Assembly (NCBI RefSeq): GCF_029784155.1 | Contig: NC_073693.1 | Location: 337,978,023 to 338,042,022 of the forward strand | Reading direction: 5' to 3' | DNA length: 64,000 nt | Source: Uranotaenia lowii | Taxonomy: Eukaryota; Arthropoda; Insecta; Diptera; Culicidae | Shown: positions 10,349 through 21,999 of the stretch, in pieces | Layout of the letters: every line of letters starts with the position of its first letter | Position numbering within the stretch: the stretch's first letter is position 1 | Made by a program: the position numbers and the translations under genes | The notes under the pieces: generated by a model | Told to the model about the DNA's origin: nothing | The model's input: only the letters and a program-made list of their open reading frames with translations | The model's database searches: none

Positions 10349-11179
10349 CATTTGAGCCTGATGATGATGATGATCGTCATTATGATGGGTAACAGAAGTG
10401 GACCCTCGAATGCGTTCAAGTTGATCTGTGTTTTAATTATACGATTTTTTTTTGTTTTGGGTTTCCTCGCCCGGCAGCGCGATGGTTGAAGTGCAGATAT
10501 TGTTTCAAACGATGAAGACATTAATTGCTGCTGACATACAAAGTGGTCATTCAAGCTCATGCGTTATTGAAATCGGGAATGACATTTGATGAATTTCATT
10601 CTTCGACATTTTAATTATTGGCCGAAAGGTTAACCTGCATCATTGGATTTTCGCATAACACAAATATCATGGTTTATTCAAAAGATCATTTTAATTTTTC
10701 TTTTTTTTATTAACGAAATAACTATACAAGTCTAAAAATATAGCTATTATCCGTTATTAAATGGTCCAATGACGTCTTTTGTCAGTGAAACTGTTATGGC
10801 ACCAACAAAATATAATAACTTTGTAGACTTGTGCATAAAAAATTATTTTTTTTAGCAATCTTAGCTGACAAATCAATCAATTATAAATTCTTTCTATAGA
10901 CTTCTTTAAGTACGAGGTCCAGCGCGTCTAAAAAAAAATGTAGAAGCATAGATAATTCAGATTTCCTTTGTGTCGCAAGCAGCTTGAATGTGTTTTATCA
11001 AGTTTCAAAGATGTGTTATTGTGAATATATTGTTTATTAATGCCAAACGACATATACCTGTTAAACAGCTAATTACTTTTTTGTCTCCAAAGATACGAAA
11101 TTATTACATTCGACAAAGTTGTTCAGTGGAAAATTTCTCTTAGGAATTTTATAAATTGGCACAAAAACCATCCGCTGGC
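10349..11179. other. No gene recognised
   Basis: AT-rich spacer. A 98-codon minus-strand ORF at 10264-10560 overlaps the exon and reads low-complexity sequence; it is not supported. No tandem or inverted repeat was seen. Confidence 0.5.
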
Positions 11180-11392
11180 TCGGTTCCACAGATGAAACAT
11201 AAATTATGTTGATTTTTCAGTACAAAATATTAAACTTTCCCATACTAACCTAAAATTTCAAATTTACTCATGTAAACGTTACTTAAAAATTTTGCAAGAA
11301 ATCATGGATGAGTTTTGGACCAAGACGAAGCTTTTAAGACCCCAGGGTTTGAGAAATTCCAAAATGACCCCCAATCGACTCAGTCTATTGTC
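11180..11392 (+). repeat. Dispersed repeat, copy 2
   Basis: Second copy of the sequence at 2805-3018, same orientation, with landmarks TTTTTCAGTACAAAATATT, ACTTAAAAATTTTGCAA, GTTTGAGAAATTCCAAAATGA and CGACTCAGTCTATTG. The copies diverge beyond these limits, so ends are approximate. Confidence 0.8.
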
Positions 11393-11839
11393 ACATACCG
11401 CATAATTCGAAGTTGGATGCTTAACAAATTGAACGAGATTTGCCATGGAAAAGTATTTGGATACGAGAAATGGTTCTATGATTATTTGAGACACCACCTT
11501 CATTCTAGTCAGTACATAGGATGGGAGAGAGGACTCCAATACATTTTTTTTTGCATAACTTTGAAACTTATCAAGCATGAGACAGGTATTTATGTACGAG
11601 ATATATTTTTATGATTATCGTAGACCACTCCGCCTTGAAGTGGGGAAGAGGGGAGGGCAAAAGAAGTTCCATATAAATTTCGTTGTACAGCTTAAGAACT
11701 TATAATTTAATGAAACCAAACCTAATATGAGAGAGATTTTGCGTTCGAAATAAATGGATATGATTATTAGAAACCCCTACCTCCTTCTAGCATCGAGGGA
11801 GCAGTCATGCAAGCTTTTATGTGACTAAAATCCTTTTTT
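11393..11839. other. No gene recognised
   Basis: AT-rich sequence between the dispersed repeat and the foldback element. A 99-codon plus-strand ORF (11315-11614) begins inside the repeat and shows no domain. Confidence 0.45.
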
Positions 11840-14252
11840 TTAGGGTAGATCCAAAAGAAAGATGCATGTTTTCATTCATTGTTTTTTTTTAATTCAAAAA
11901 CTTAAGTTAACTTAATTTGAAAGATAATGAGCAAAAGCTATTTCAGGAGGTATTTTTCCCAGAAATCATGTTTTAGTTTTGTACCTTAAACTAGGGTTGC
12001 CATCCGTCCCGCAAAAGCGGGACATGTCCCGCTTTTTTGTTGATTGTCCCGCCGTCCCGCTTTTTCCTCAAAATGTCCCGCTTTTTTCATGGAAAACTTT
12101 TACAAAATCCACTGACTCACATTGGAATAATCCAAACTTTATTCTCAATTTCAATTCATTAGTTCGACACGAAAAATCTTTCAAATACGTCTTTTTTCTC
12201 AAAATATGAAACACAATACACGGTGTACAATATAATAAGGTGATATCTTCCCGATAATGTCGTCATTACTATCCATCTAGTGATCCTCGGTGTATGCAGC
12301 ATTATCTTACGCGCGCAAAACTTTTTGCCTGGCACGCTATAGGCAGATAGTAATGACGTCACTTGTTTACATTCAAACGAGTTGTTTACTCTTGTTAGTA
12401 GCCTACCTTATATACTTATACCGTGACACAATATATATTTTTTTTTGAATAAGTCTTTTTTCTCAGAATAAGCATTATTTTTTCTGATTTTACATAAGAC
12501 AATACTCAGTAGCCCTTAAGTAACAATAAAGTTCTAATTCAGGCAAACATTCTTGGAGCACGTTCAACCAATACAATTTTAAAAAAATTTGGTATGAAGA
12601 AAATATTGTATGAGATGCTTCCAAATTATTAAAGTTCTCAATCTTGTCGTATCCGGTCCATTGTATCCATTACACTTATAACTTTTTCTTCCTAAATTCG
12701 GGCTTCTATATTTTTTCGCTTATTTGGGATGTGCAGCCTTCTCTTATAAACTCTCTCTATCAACTGACTTCTGAAAACGGATTCCTCACTTTCTGAAGCC
12801 TTCTCATTCTCTCGTTTAGTAATTCGAGCTAAGACCAATTAAATATCTCTCTCACTCCTGTTGGGTTCAATCGGTTCAATATATTTTCCTCGCTGAACGG
12901 AATCTTTGTCAATCCTTTTCTGCTGGGAACGATTCCCCTTTCGGATCAGAGTTGCCAGAATATTAATTTATATATTTATGTACACCCAATATTCTCTACA
13001 AATCTATCGACAGAATCTTAGTTAAATTGTTTTTTATGCGCCACCATTTTCGACTCAATTGTCCAATTATATAGTGACGGAAGTTTTCTTGAGTTTTCAA
13101 ACTATTAAAACAAATATGAAATACATTTGTTATTGTACAAAGGTTTTAAGGCTATGTTAAATCCACCGTTTACACGTAGGACTTGAAATATTTCTCTCAA
13201 ATAATTTGTCAATTTGCGAGAACCGTGGTAAAATAACCACGTTTATGGCAAAAACCGTGCAAATAAAAATTATGTAAAAAACTGAGCATTAATCCACGTT
13301 CAAAAAAAATCTTGGTGTACTTTCTATGAATAACCTTGGCTGATGATATACGTACAAGTTTGGCAATAAAATTAAGCTATTTTTAAGAGTTTCTTTAATG
13401 CCCCGCTTTTTTCGGCTGCGTCCCGCTTTTTTGTCGTGAAATGTCCCGCTTTTTTTCTGAAAGTATCTGGCAAGTCTACCTTAAACTTTACCTAAAGTTA
13501 GAACATTTTCAAAAAATTGCACTCAATATTCAAACCGATCATCTCGAGATAGGCTGGACCAAATTTCAAAATTTGAGTTGCATTTGAAAATTAGAATCCT
13601 TATTCTTTACTTCTCAAAACACAATAAAAAAATTTGTACAAAAATTTAAGTATGAACTTTTAATTACTAAAATAGACACTTAAGTTATCGGTCAAAACTT
13701 TTGGATCACTCTTTATAAAACATTCAAATTTATCTCATTCATATCTTTCTCATCTAACATCGTATTGCAGATCTGAAGGGTTCATTTGAAAGCTTAGGAA
13801 TTGTTGTTTTTTCATAAAGTTATTCTAAAATTATATTTTAAAGTATAACCATAAAAAATCACCTGAAATTATTTGTTTTTTGAAAGTTCACACTTATGAT
13901 TCTGAATTTTTTATGGTTATAGCTTTAAAATATAATTTTGAATGACTTTATGAAAAAACAACAATTCCTAAGCTTTCAAATGAACCCTTTAGATCTGCAA
14001 TACAATCCTATCCCGAGATGATCGGCTTTGAATATTGAGGGCGATTTTTTGAAAATGTTCTAACTTTAGGTAAAGTTTAAGGTACAAAACTAAAACATTA
14101 TTTTTGAGCAAAATATCTCCGAAATAGCTATTGCTCATTATCATTCAGATGAGAACAGAAGATTTGCAATATGTCCTAAGACGGCTGAGATATGAACGAT
14201 CAAAATTTGCATGTTTTTTTAGCGTGTGATCCCAAACTTTTGGCCGGCAGTG
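11840..14252. mobile_element. Palindromic foldback/Tc1-like element, interrupted
   Basis: The right half (about 13896-14252) folds back on the left half (about 13487-13860 plus 11840-11991). Matching arm segments include CTAACTTTAGGTAAAGTTTA at 14060 with its complement near 13485, and AACAACAATTCCTAAGC with its complement near 13800. The right tip, read inward, starts CACTGCCGGCCAAAAGTTT and abuts TA, the Tc1/mariner-type target. A similar tip-like stretch (CGGTCAAAACTTTTGGATCAC near 13690) sits inside an extra 200 bp present only in the left arm, so a second related copy may be embedded. The left arm is also split by the hAT-like element at 11992-13478. The left boundary is eroded and approximate. 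No transposase. Confidence 0.6.
11992..13478. mobile_element. hAT-like non-autonomous element, 1487 bp
   Basis: An 8-bp direct repeat CCTTAAAC flanks it (11984-11991, 13479-13486). Ends are inverted: TAGGGTTGCCA on the left and TAGACTTGCCA read inward from the right. Clusters of GTCCCGC lie just inside both ends (12006-12090 and 13398-13455), a subterminal-repeat pattern typical of hAT transposase binding sites. No ORF of interest inside. Removing it rejoins the arm of the foldback element. Confidence 0.88.
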
Positions 14253-14749
14253 TACTAGAAGAAAAAAACAATTTTTCACTTTATGAATTATTTGTTGCAA
14301 ATTTTCGGTTTTTTATTCGTATCAGTACAATTAAAATAGAAAATTTTGTATGATAACTTGAATTTCAAGAACAAATCAATTAAAACTAAGTTCCAGAAGC
14401 TTCATTCTTCAGAAACTGATTTTGATAATCTTTTCTTCAACTAAATTTTTATTTAGAGTGTTGATTTTTTATATTAAGAAATTTAAAAATCAAAATCAGA
14501 ATGTTCAACGAGAATTATGTTCCAAAATTGAAACTAATGACACGAAATTTCCAAATCACGATTCAGTAAAATACACCAATGAAAAATCTAATCACCGTTA
14601 TTTATGTTTGTTAATTAGTTTATCAGCCTTATCGGAGAAAAGTGAAACACTTCAGTATAATAACAAAACATCAAAGTCTTACAGTCAGTTTGAAATTCAT
14701 AGCAATAATTAACAAACAGTTATCTCAAATGTTTGCTTTTTCAAACATA
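14253..14749. other. No gene recognised
   Basis: AT-rich. A 96-codon plus-strand ORF (14422-14712) has no recognisable domain and is probably chance. Confidence 0.45.
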
Positions 14750-14751
14750 TA

Positions 14752-16055
14752 CAGGGTGACAAAAAAGTCCGGTCACACACGCAAATCTCCATATTTCAAA
14801 GAATAAGAAGAAAATCAGAATCTGGTTTTCATAGCTTTATTCAGTAACTCATAAAGATACTTCACAGACGGTATCTTGGAATTACACCACCTTTCTCTGA
14901 TCTAACTAGCTTCAGACGTCTCGGAAAGTCGTCGCAGGCGGCGCGCACGTGCTCCATCGGCATCTCGTCCCAGATTTCCCTGATAACTCACTCGAATTGC
15001 TCCAAATTTGTTAATTTATAGTCGTTCAGCTTCGACATCATATATCCCCACACGAAATAATCCAGTGGATTCAGATCCGGAGACGAGGAGGCCATTCATT
15101 CTTTGGAATGAAATCTGTCAAATTTTCCTCACACTACGCCTGAACAACCTTTGCGGTGTTGGATGGGGCACCATCTTGCTGGAAGCAGTAGTAATCGTCT
15201 GCAAACAATAGTTCAGCTTGAGGCAGAACATTTTTCTTCAAAACCGTGTCCAAGTAGTACGCTGCGTTGATTTTGACCCCTTTATCGATAAAAATAAGAG
15301 GCAGTTTACCTCTCTTGCAAATGGCTCCCCAAACCATCACTGACGTCTTATTTTTGGAACCGGGAAACGTTCAGCTTGTCCGCAGGAGCTTGCTGGAGGC
15401 TCACACTCCAAACTCGATCATTTTGACGATTGACTGTTTGCTCCAAAACGAACAGCTTCTCGTCCGAAAAAATGATCTCGTCATCTGCGCGCCAACCGAG
15501 CAATTCCCGCGACCGTTGGTACCTCTTGTCCATTGTAGCTTTGGTAACCCCATGAACCACCTGTTTTTTGTACGGTGTACGTTTTAAATCCTTGCGCAGA
15601 AGCAGGCGGATTGATTCTCGGTTCATTTTGAGGTTCCTGGCCAGCTTCCGTGCAGATTGGGCGGGATTCCGTTTAATCCGGTCTCGAATAATCTTTACCA
15701 GCCTTGGAGTTCTCACAGACCTTGGTCGTCCAGATCGTGCCTTGTTCTCGGTGCCTCCGGTCTCTAGGTACCGATTTATGGTCCGGTACACGAATTTTCG
15801 GTTGATTCCGAGCGGTTTTAGATGTTTGAATATGTGTTCGGGTTTGAACCCTTTCACATATTCAGCGATAACAGCTGCTCTAAACTCTGCCATAGATCAC
15901 AACTCAATGTAAACAAACTGCACAGAAACGAAACTCTGCCACTTTGGGCAGCGAAGTTAGCCCTTTCATTTGACATATAGATGGCACCAGAGAGATGCAA
16001 CGTGTAGGCTACAGGCGACCCCAAAAAAGTGTGACAGGACTTTTTTGTCACCCTG
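14752..16055 (-). mobile_element. ITmD37D mariner-relative element, inactive, 1304 bp
   Basis: The ends are inverted repeats: CAGGGTGACAAAAAAGTCC at 14752 and the same bases read inward from 16055. A TA dinucleotide lies immediately outside both ends (14750-14751, 16056-16057), the signature of Tc1/mariner insertion. The interior encodes a degraded transposase on the minus strand. Confidence 0.93.
14862..15893 (-). pseudogene. ITmD37D transposase, broken
   Basis: Reading starts at ATG 15893 (MAEFRAAVIAEYVKG). The N-terminal half has the paired helix-turn-helix DNA-binding region with the linker ARSGRPRSVRTPRLV. The first catalytic Asp is in EIIFSDEKLFVLE. A frameshift near 15350 separates this part from SVMVWGAICKRGKLPL. 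The second Asp is in CFQQDGAPSNTAKVV, followed by an in-frame TAG. A further frameshift near 15087 precedes SSPDLNPLDYFVWGYMM, whose NPLD Asp is the third catalytic residue; counted through the damage it lies 37 residues after the second, which gives the D37D class. A further stop occurs near 14988 before the end IPRYRL and TGA at 14862. All catalytic positions remain, but at least two frameshifts and two stops make it inactive. Confidence 0.92.
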
Positions 16056-16057
16056 TA

Positions 16058-16676
16058 GTTGCAAAATGTGAGTACGTAACTGAAATGTTGTTTTGAGTCT
16101 AGCGCTGATATTCAGAAGCCTAGGTTGAATAACTGTAAATAACTTGAATAATGTTTTTCCTACATTTTCATCTATCAACAACGTGTGTATTATTTTCAAT
16201 TCTTTCAAGAGCTTTTAAAATGACGTCTGCACTGTATTTTAGGTAGCTTCATCCACCTCCTTCAATTTCTGCTACTTTTCGGTTCAATGCTTCAAAAAAA
16301 AAACTATGGGCAATTCAGTGGATACAGCTGTTTCGAAATTAACAAAACATGATTCTTTTTTGACCAATTTAAAGCGTTTTTATTTGAATTTCTGCTGGCA
16401 AATTATGACGACGTGTTCTACGATTCAAAAGATTTAAGTTATAGAAATATACGATTTGCTTTTGGTTTAATGCCTTTGAAGCAAGTCCCCTCGAATTTAT
16501 ATATTCCAGATAGCGTCGAGGAACCGTCATGAGCTGCAGATCGAATCGTCAGGGGATCAAGTCTAGGTACTAACAATTACTTCATGAACGTTGAAAAAAC
16601 ATCAGCATTCAGGCAAATAATAAATTTGTACGATATAAACTTGAATTTGACAGCAAAAACGCATTTCTTTGAAATA
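16058..16676. other. No gene recognised
   Basis: Spacer between the ITmD37D element and the BEL/Pao element. No ORF, repeat or RNA gene seen. Confidence 0.5.
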
Positions 16677-16681
16677 ATCTT

Positions 16682-16949
16682 TGATCGATCTCGATCACAT
16701 TGGTCACCCTGATTTCAAATAGTTTTGTTATCTTATTGTAACCCCCTGTACCGTTTGCTATAATTCAAGTGTTAAATGTTGCCAACTTGTTTTATTGTTC
16801 TGTAATGAATAGTTTCAATATTTTAAGCGTCAAAAACTGTAATGACGAGGAAAAATAAAAGGAAAGCTCTCTTACGTTTTTAACACTCGACTGGAAAACA
16901 AGTTTTCCCTTCCCCATCCGAAAGTCAGAACAAATGTTCTGACATAACA
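16682..16949 (+). repeat. 5' LTR of BEL/Pao element
   Basis: 268 bp, TG...CA. It contains a poly(A)-signal-like AAAAATAAAAGG near 16850-16860. About 98% identical to 20722-20989 by eye. Confidence 0.93.
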
Positions 16950-17599
16950 TTTTTGGTGCCGTGACCAGGATGCAGCAGGCTTTCGCCAGGAGTTTCTCAC
17001 CCCTGTCCAGCGTTAAGCAATCCTGCCCTGGGTAACCTTTCGCCGGACTATTCTCAGAGTACCTGCTTGACCATTGGACAACGTTTTGACCCTGTTAATC
17101 GAAGATCCGAGCGGCCAATCATCACGACCTGCAACCTAACCCTAGCCTGATCATATTGGTATACCAACCTCCCTGCCTACCCTTATTGCGGATCGACCAT
17201 GCGGCCCGAATGGGAGCACTGATGTTAACGGCCTAACATCAGCCATCCGGAATCCTGCGGTACTGGCTGCCAGTCAGTGCCCGTTCGCTTAAAATTTCCT
17301 GTGGTTTCATCATGCCCTAGTATTTCGGTATGTTCCAAGTATCACCAGAACCGAAATCTAAACTCCCCCTGTTTCGAGGAAATGTTTCCAGCAGTGATTG
17401 AATTTTGGTGAGCATGAGTTGATCAACCATCTCTCGCTCAACGCTTTACTCGGAAGCTAAGGTTGCTTTGAGGCAGCGAAAACGACAAAACCGATGATGC
17501 ATACGCTCTCAACATGGCCGCCTTCATGAAGCAATATACATTCGAGGCAGCGAATCCAAAAAACCAAACGAATGGCTCTCACTCATCTCCTGTTACAAC

Positions 17600-19589
17600 C
17601 AGTGATGCCACATTTTTATCGGTATTATGGAACCCAAAAAAATCTTTTTTCGGTATGGAAATCCTAAAAATCGGTATGAAAATCGGTATTTGAGGTGGAT
17701 ATTCAAAAATGCTTACATTTTCAACTTCCTTACGTATTTTTAATATAAATGGAAGCTTGCAATAAAAAGCAAGTCTAACAACTCTTATGAATGTTTAATT
17801 TAGTATTAAATTAGCTGACTAAGTGTTTTTTAGCATACATTATTCCTTTTTCATCTTGGTTTTAGGTAACGCAAGTTTACATAAAAAGACGGTTTGAAAT
17901 TTTAACAGAACTTTATGTTTGTTAAGACTATTATATATATTTTTTTTTATTTTAAAACTATCTGCTTTTGCTGACGAAAAGTAAAAATCGCAAATGAAAA
18001 TTCAACAGAGAATCCAAAATTAGTATTCCTTTCCAGTACTACCTACAATTGAATGAAAATCTTATTTAAAAGTTACCGTTTGATAAGAAAAAAAAAGGAC
18101 ATGGCGATCACCTTCAGCTTACACGTGGTTTAGGCATATTAATGAAGTAAAAACTTGGTTCTTTAATTGATGTTTAGTTAAAGTGGGATGTAAATTTGTT
18201 AATTCGATAAGGCAATAGAACCAGGTCAACCTAAAGCAGGGGTCGGGGAACTTTTTAAATCATTACCCCAAAACATTTTTATTTAAGTTGATATTACCCC
18301 ATGACGAAGAGCAAAAGAAAAAACGTATCCGTAAACTCTGAGCGAGCTCTCAAAGCGTGTTATTTGAATGCCTCAGGGAGAAATATTCACTTCTGCATAT
18401 GCCGCTAAAATCTTTACTTTCGAAATAAAACCAACAAATTCATTCAATTGCAAAATTAAAAAATACACTTTTCACTCACAAAATATTCACTGTTACCCCC
18501 AAGAATATCACTTTTACCCCATTTGGGGTAATTTACCCCGGTTCCCCGACCGCTGACCTAAAGGAAATTTTAATTTAGTAAGCACTTACAAATCCAATGG
18601 CTTTTCGATGTTCGAGGTAAATATGGGCCCAAGTTGATGTTCTTCGTTTGGTTGTTGGTTTTTTTTGCCAAACTGGCCATTTCAGCTTTCAAATCCTTTA
18701 GTATTAGAAATGGGTTTGAAAAAAGAAATGATTGCAGTTGTTGCTTCAATTTTTTTTTCAGCCAATGGTAAATTAATTTTATTTTTTGAAAAATCACGCG
18801 TTATTCATATGAAAACCCAAAAATTTTATGCGAAAATAAATGAGAAACGTGTTCTAAAAGAAGGTGTTTCTAAGAAAAATATTCAAAAAACACATAGTTT
18901 TTCCGAAACTGAAAATACCCATTTTGCCTGGCGTGGCCTGGCGATCTCTGCAGTTAGGTACATGTGATATCATTTATTTGGCTAACAAGATGAAGGAATA
19001 TTGAAGATTATACCGATGATATGACAAAACGTGTATCTGATTGCACTTCAAATCTTGACATACCACATCTGGCGACAAGTTGAACAAGAATTATATGCCA
19101 ACGGTGTATATTTTCCCTTGAAAAGTTAGCATCTTAGGAGACAAGAGCATTGTCAATTGAGATTGATCTTAAGAAACTTCCTTCTTCAAAGGTCAAATAT
19201 CAGCCTTGAGCTGAGTCCATTGGCTTTGAGGTTGAGCACTATAATAGTGCATCATTTGACAGAACATAGAAACAAAACAGCGCGAACAACTGAACGAATT
19301 ACGAGAGTGAGTCGTGGAGATCTTTGCAGGGTTCTTTAAAAGTTGAACAGATCGACTAGCGCCACGCCAGCTACCGCATTTTATCTCCTTTCTACGGGAT
19401 CTTTACGAGGATAGCTTAAATCAAGTGGGATTGTGGAAGTGGACTGAAGTTTGAGTTAAAATCTTAAAAATCGGTATGAAATCGGTATGTTTTGCCAAAA
19501 ATCGGTAATCGGTATATACCGATTCTTGGTCAAAATTTTGTTCAAAAATCGGTATAAATACCGGAAAATCGGTATGTGTGGCATCGCTG
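17600..19589. mobile_element. hAT-like non-autonomous element, 1990 bp, inside the BEL/Pao element
   Basis: Flanked by the 8-bp duplication GTTACAAC (17592-17599, 19590-19597). The ends are inverted repeats CAGTGATGCCACA and CAGCGATGCCACA (inward). Many CGGTAT/ATACCG subterminal motifs occur at both ends (17619-17690 and 19471-19574). The interior has no transposase. It is itself interrupted at 18237. Confidence 0.92.
18237..18555. mobile_element. hAT-like MITE, 319 bp, nested in the previous element
   Basis: Flanked by ACCTAAAG on both sides (18229-18236, 18556-18563). The ends are CAGGGGTCGGGGAAC and CAGCGGTCGGGGAAC (inward). TACCCC/GGGGTA motifs cluster near the ends. No coding capacity. 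Confidence 0.92.
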
Positions 19590-20721
19590 GTTACAACATT
19601 GAGGAAACCGAATTCAAAAGGCAGAGCAAACCCGAGTCTCCTCGATTGTGCCTGGATCGAATGCGTGAGGTTTTTCTGCTATTGCTATTATTGCACAGCA
19701 ACCGCACGCAGGCAGCTAGTTTTTTCATTTCTTTTTCTTCCCCCCTCTTTGCACCATACGTTGCGGGCCTGTGCATGGCAATAAGTTCGGTTGTTTTGTT
19801 GTTGCCTCAACGTTTGCGGCGAGAGTGAAGATGTTCTCCTCAACGACAGCTATCGGCTGGAGTTATTCAAATTCAACAACGTAAATGAATATGTGTGCCT
19901 CGTCTTCTTCATGCATCATGTAGCAACCGAACGTTGAGAGAGTTAGTTCGGGGCAGCAAACGAATAGTATCTCTCAGAGCAGATCCTCCTCATGAGGGGA
20001 GGTTTGAATGAATGTATATGTATCGTCTCCTGTATAGTTATGTGAAGCCTCAGAACGTGTATTTTGAATGCCTCTGATGAGAAAATTGGTGAGGATTTCA
20101 ATCACTGGTTTCCAGACACCCTGCCAGCTACATACCAACTGATTCTGCGTTGTCCCGGTCAGTAAATCGTCTCGAATGGGTTGCACTGATGCCCCAGCCA
20201 ATCAGCCATTCGGGAAACTGCCGTGCTGACTGTCCGGTCAGCACTCACTTCGCACGTACGCCGAAGTTAGTGTGCCGTTTACTGACCATTTGGTTGAAAT
20301 CCGGAGCCTAAACAAATTGCCACAGAATAATCCAGAATCCCGACCAAACCACCCCGATGTGCTAGAATCCAGCTATCAATAGTCCGATCTATCTCCTAGT
20401 CCGATGTCCTAGAATCCAGATGTGATCAGCCGAAGACCAGTTACCTACCAGTTTCAAGGCAACAAATATCCGATATTCAGCTGTTGACGTCCAGTTCAGC
20501 ATTTTTTTTCTTTTTTTTTTTTCCAGGAATTTACCACACTGTGGCATTCTTCCCTTCATCCAGTTCAGCAGCTTTCCCGTGTCCCAATTGAAGAAGATAT
20601 GGTCGTCGCTCCTACAGCAAGTGTTTTTGTTTTGTGTTGTGTTGTGATTATTGTACTTTATAGCTTAGATAAAACAGGCTTGGGTTGCTATTATTTAAAC
20701 AGTAGTTTAAGGTGGCCGGTA

Positions 20722-20989
20722 TGATCGATCTCGATCACATTGGTCACCCTGATTTCAAATAGTTTTGTTATCTTATTGTAACCCCCTGTACCGTTTGCTA
20801 TAATTCAAGTGTTAAATGTTGCCAACTTGTTTTATTGTTCTGTAATGAATAGTTTCAATATTTTAAGCGCCAAAAACTGTAATGATGAGGAAAAATAAAA
20901 GGAAAGCTCTCTTACGTTTTTAACACTCGACTGGAAAACCAGTTTTCCCTTTCCCATCCGAAAGTCAGAACAAATGTTCTGACACAACA
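20722..20989 (+). repeat. 3' LTR of BEL/Pao element
   Basis: 268 bp, TG...CA, matching 16682-16949. A purine-rich AAGGTGGCCGG immediately upstream is a candidate polypurine tract. Confidence 0.93.
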
Positions 20990-20994
20990 ATCTT

Positions 20995-21914
20995 TTTTTT
21001 ATTATTTTTGGGGATGAAAAATTTGGTTTAAAATCCCAAAAAAAAATCTTATTTTTTTCAACTTACGGGAAATGAGAGCCCTGCACTCAAGTCGCAAAAG
21101 ACGACCAAATAAGTGGTCAAACTTTCCATATTGTTACGAAAAATGTCGTATATAAAAATATTCCCAATCGCATATTGAGCGAAGATCTACAAGATTACAA
21201 CCTCAATCATCTATATGATGATGTAAATTGTCATAGTATATTCCAAAAAGAATCAGGGTAGTCGTTAATGATGCGCATGACAAATCGTGCAAATCGTAAT
21301 TCAATACAATCCAAATCAAGAATATGTGTGCTAATGTACCTATATGGCCTCCAAAATGACACGTATATACTGGTTTTGCTGCATTATATACGATATGTTT
21401 ACACGTATATTTGCGTTGCAAATTCGAAACACCCACCAAATGGTTGTCTGGGATACTTAATGATCATAGCTTTAATTTACGGATTAATGACATCGCGCAA
21501 AATATGAAAAGTCAACCGAAAAGCTGAAACATGAAATTGAAGAAGTGAAGTCCATTCAACAATTCTTTACAGATGAATTAGAGCACGTTGAAATTTCACT
21601 CCATGATCAGAAATCGATGGTTTCATCAATGAAATTATAAATAATTTAATTGAAGAATGACCAAGTTCAAGCTCAACAGCATATTGAGGAGTTGGTACTA
21701 TGAGCCGAACAAAATAAAACAATACTCCACAGAGAGTCACTCATTAATTTCAGATGTTGTGCAGCTAATGAACGAGAAAATTTAAACACATTTTTTACTT
21801 CACTATTAAACTTCTTATCACTGCTTCAAAGATAGAAATAGGAGTTTCCTTAAGAAAAATCTAGCAGCATAGGAGTTGTAGAGAAACTCGATCGCACCAT
21901 TCACCAAAATTAGA
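20995..21914. other. No gene recognised
   Basis: AT-rich. Overlapping short ORFs near 21203-21507 on both strands have no domain. A coiled-coil-like, stop-ridden reading near 21500-21780 might be an old gag or host remnant but is not supportable. Confidence 0.4.
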
Positions 21915-21990
21915 GGGGGCTTGTGATATAGCTCAGTTGGCAAGTCTGTTGTCTCCTGAGCCGAAATTGTTGTTTTTTCCACAGGAGCAG
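21915..21990 (+). mobile_element. tRNA-derived SINE fragment (A-box only)
   Basis: GATATAGCTCAGTTGGCAAG carries an excellent RNA polymerase III A box (TAGCTCAGTTGG, 21929-21940), followed by CTGTTGTCTCCTGAGCC, which resembles the anticodon arm of a tRNA-like SINE head. No B box follows at the right distance on this strand, so the copy is truncated or diverged. A B-box-like GGATTCAAAC (22087, reverse sense) hints at a second, inverted piece. Confidence 0.6.
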
Positions 21991-21999
21991 AATTTTGGC

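Larger units (their letters stand above)
16682..20989 (+). mobile_element. BEL/Pao LTR retrotransposon, coding region lost, carrying nested hAT elements
   Basis: Two directly repeated 268-bp LTRs (16682-16949, 20722-20989) begin TG and end CA and differ at about 5 positions. A 5-bp target duplication ATCTT flanks the element (16677-16681, 20990-20994). Just inside the 5' LTR is TGGTGCCGTGACCAGGATG (16954-16972), the characteristic start of BEL/Pao internal regions. The element's own DNA between LTRs (about 1.8 kb after removing the nested hAT element) has no reverse transcriptase, protease or integrase frame. A short gag-like stretch PKSKLPLFRGN near 17350 and leader-like GC-rich sequence remain. 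Close similarity of the LTRs points to fairly recent insertion, probably of an already defective copy. Confidence 0.9.

Noticed and set aside
21203..21507. Pair of overlapping 78-79 codon ORFs on opposite strands
   Set aside because: Mirror-image chance ORFs in AT-rich DNA; no domain.
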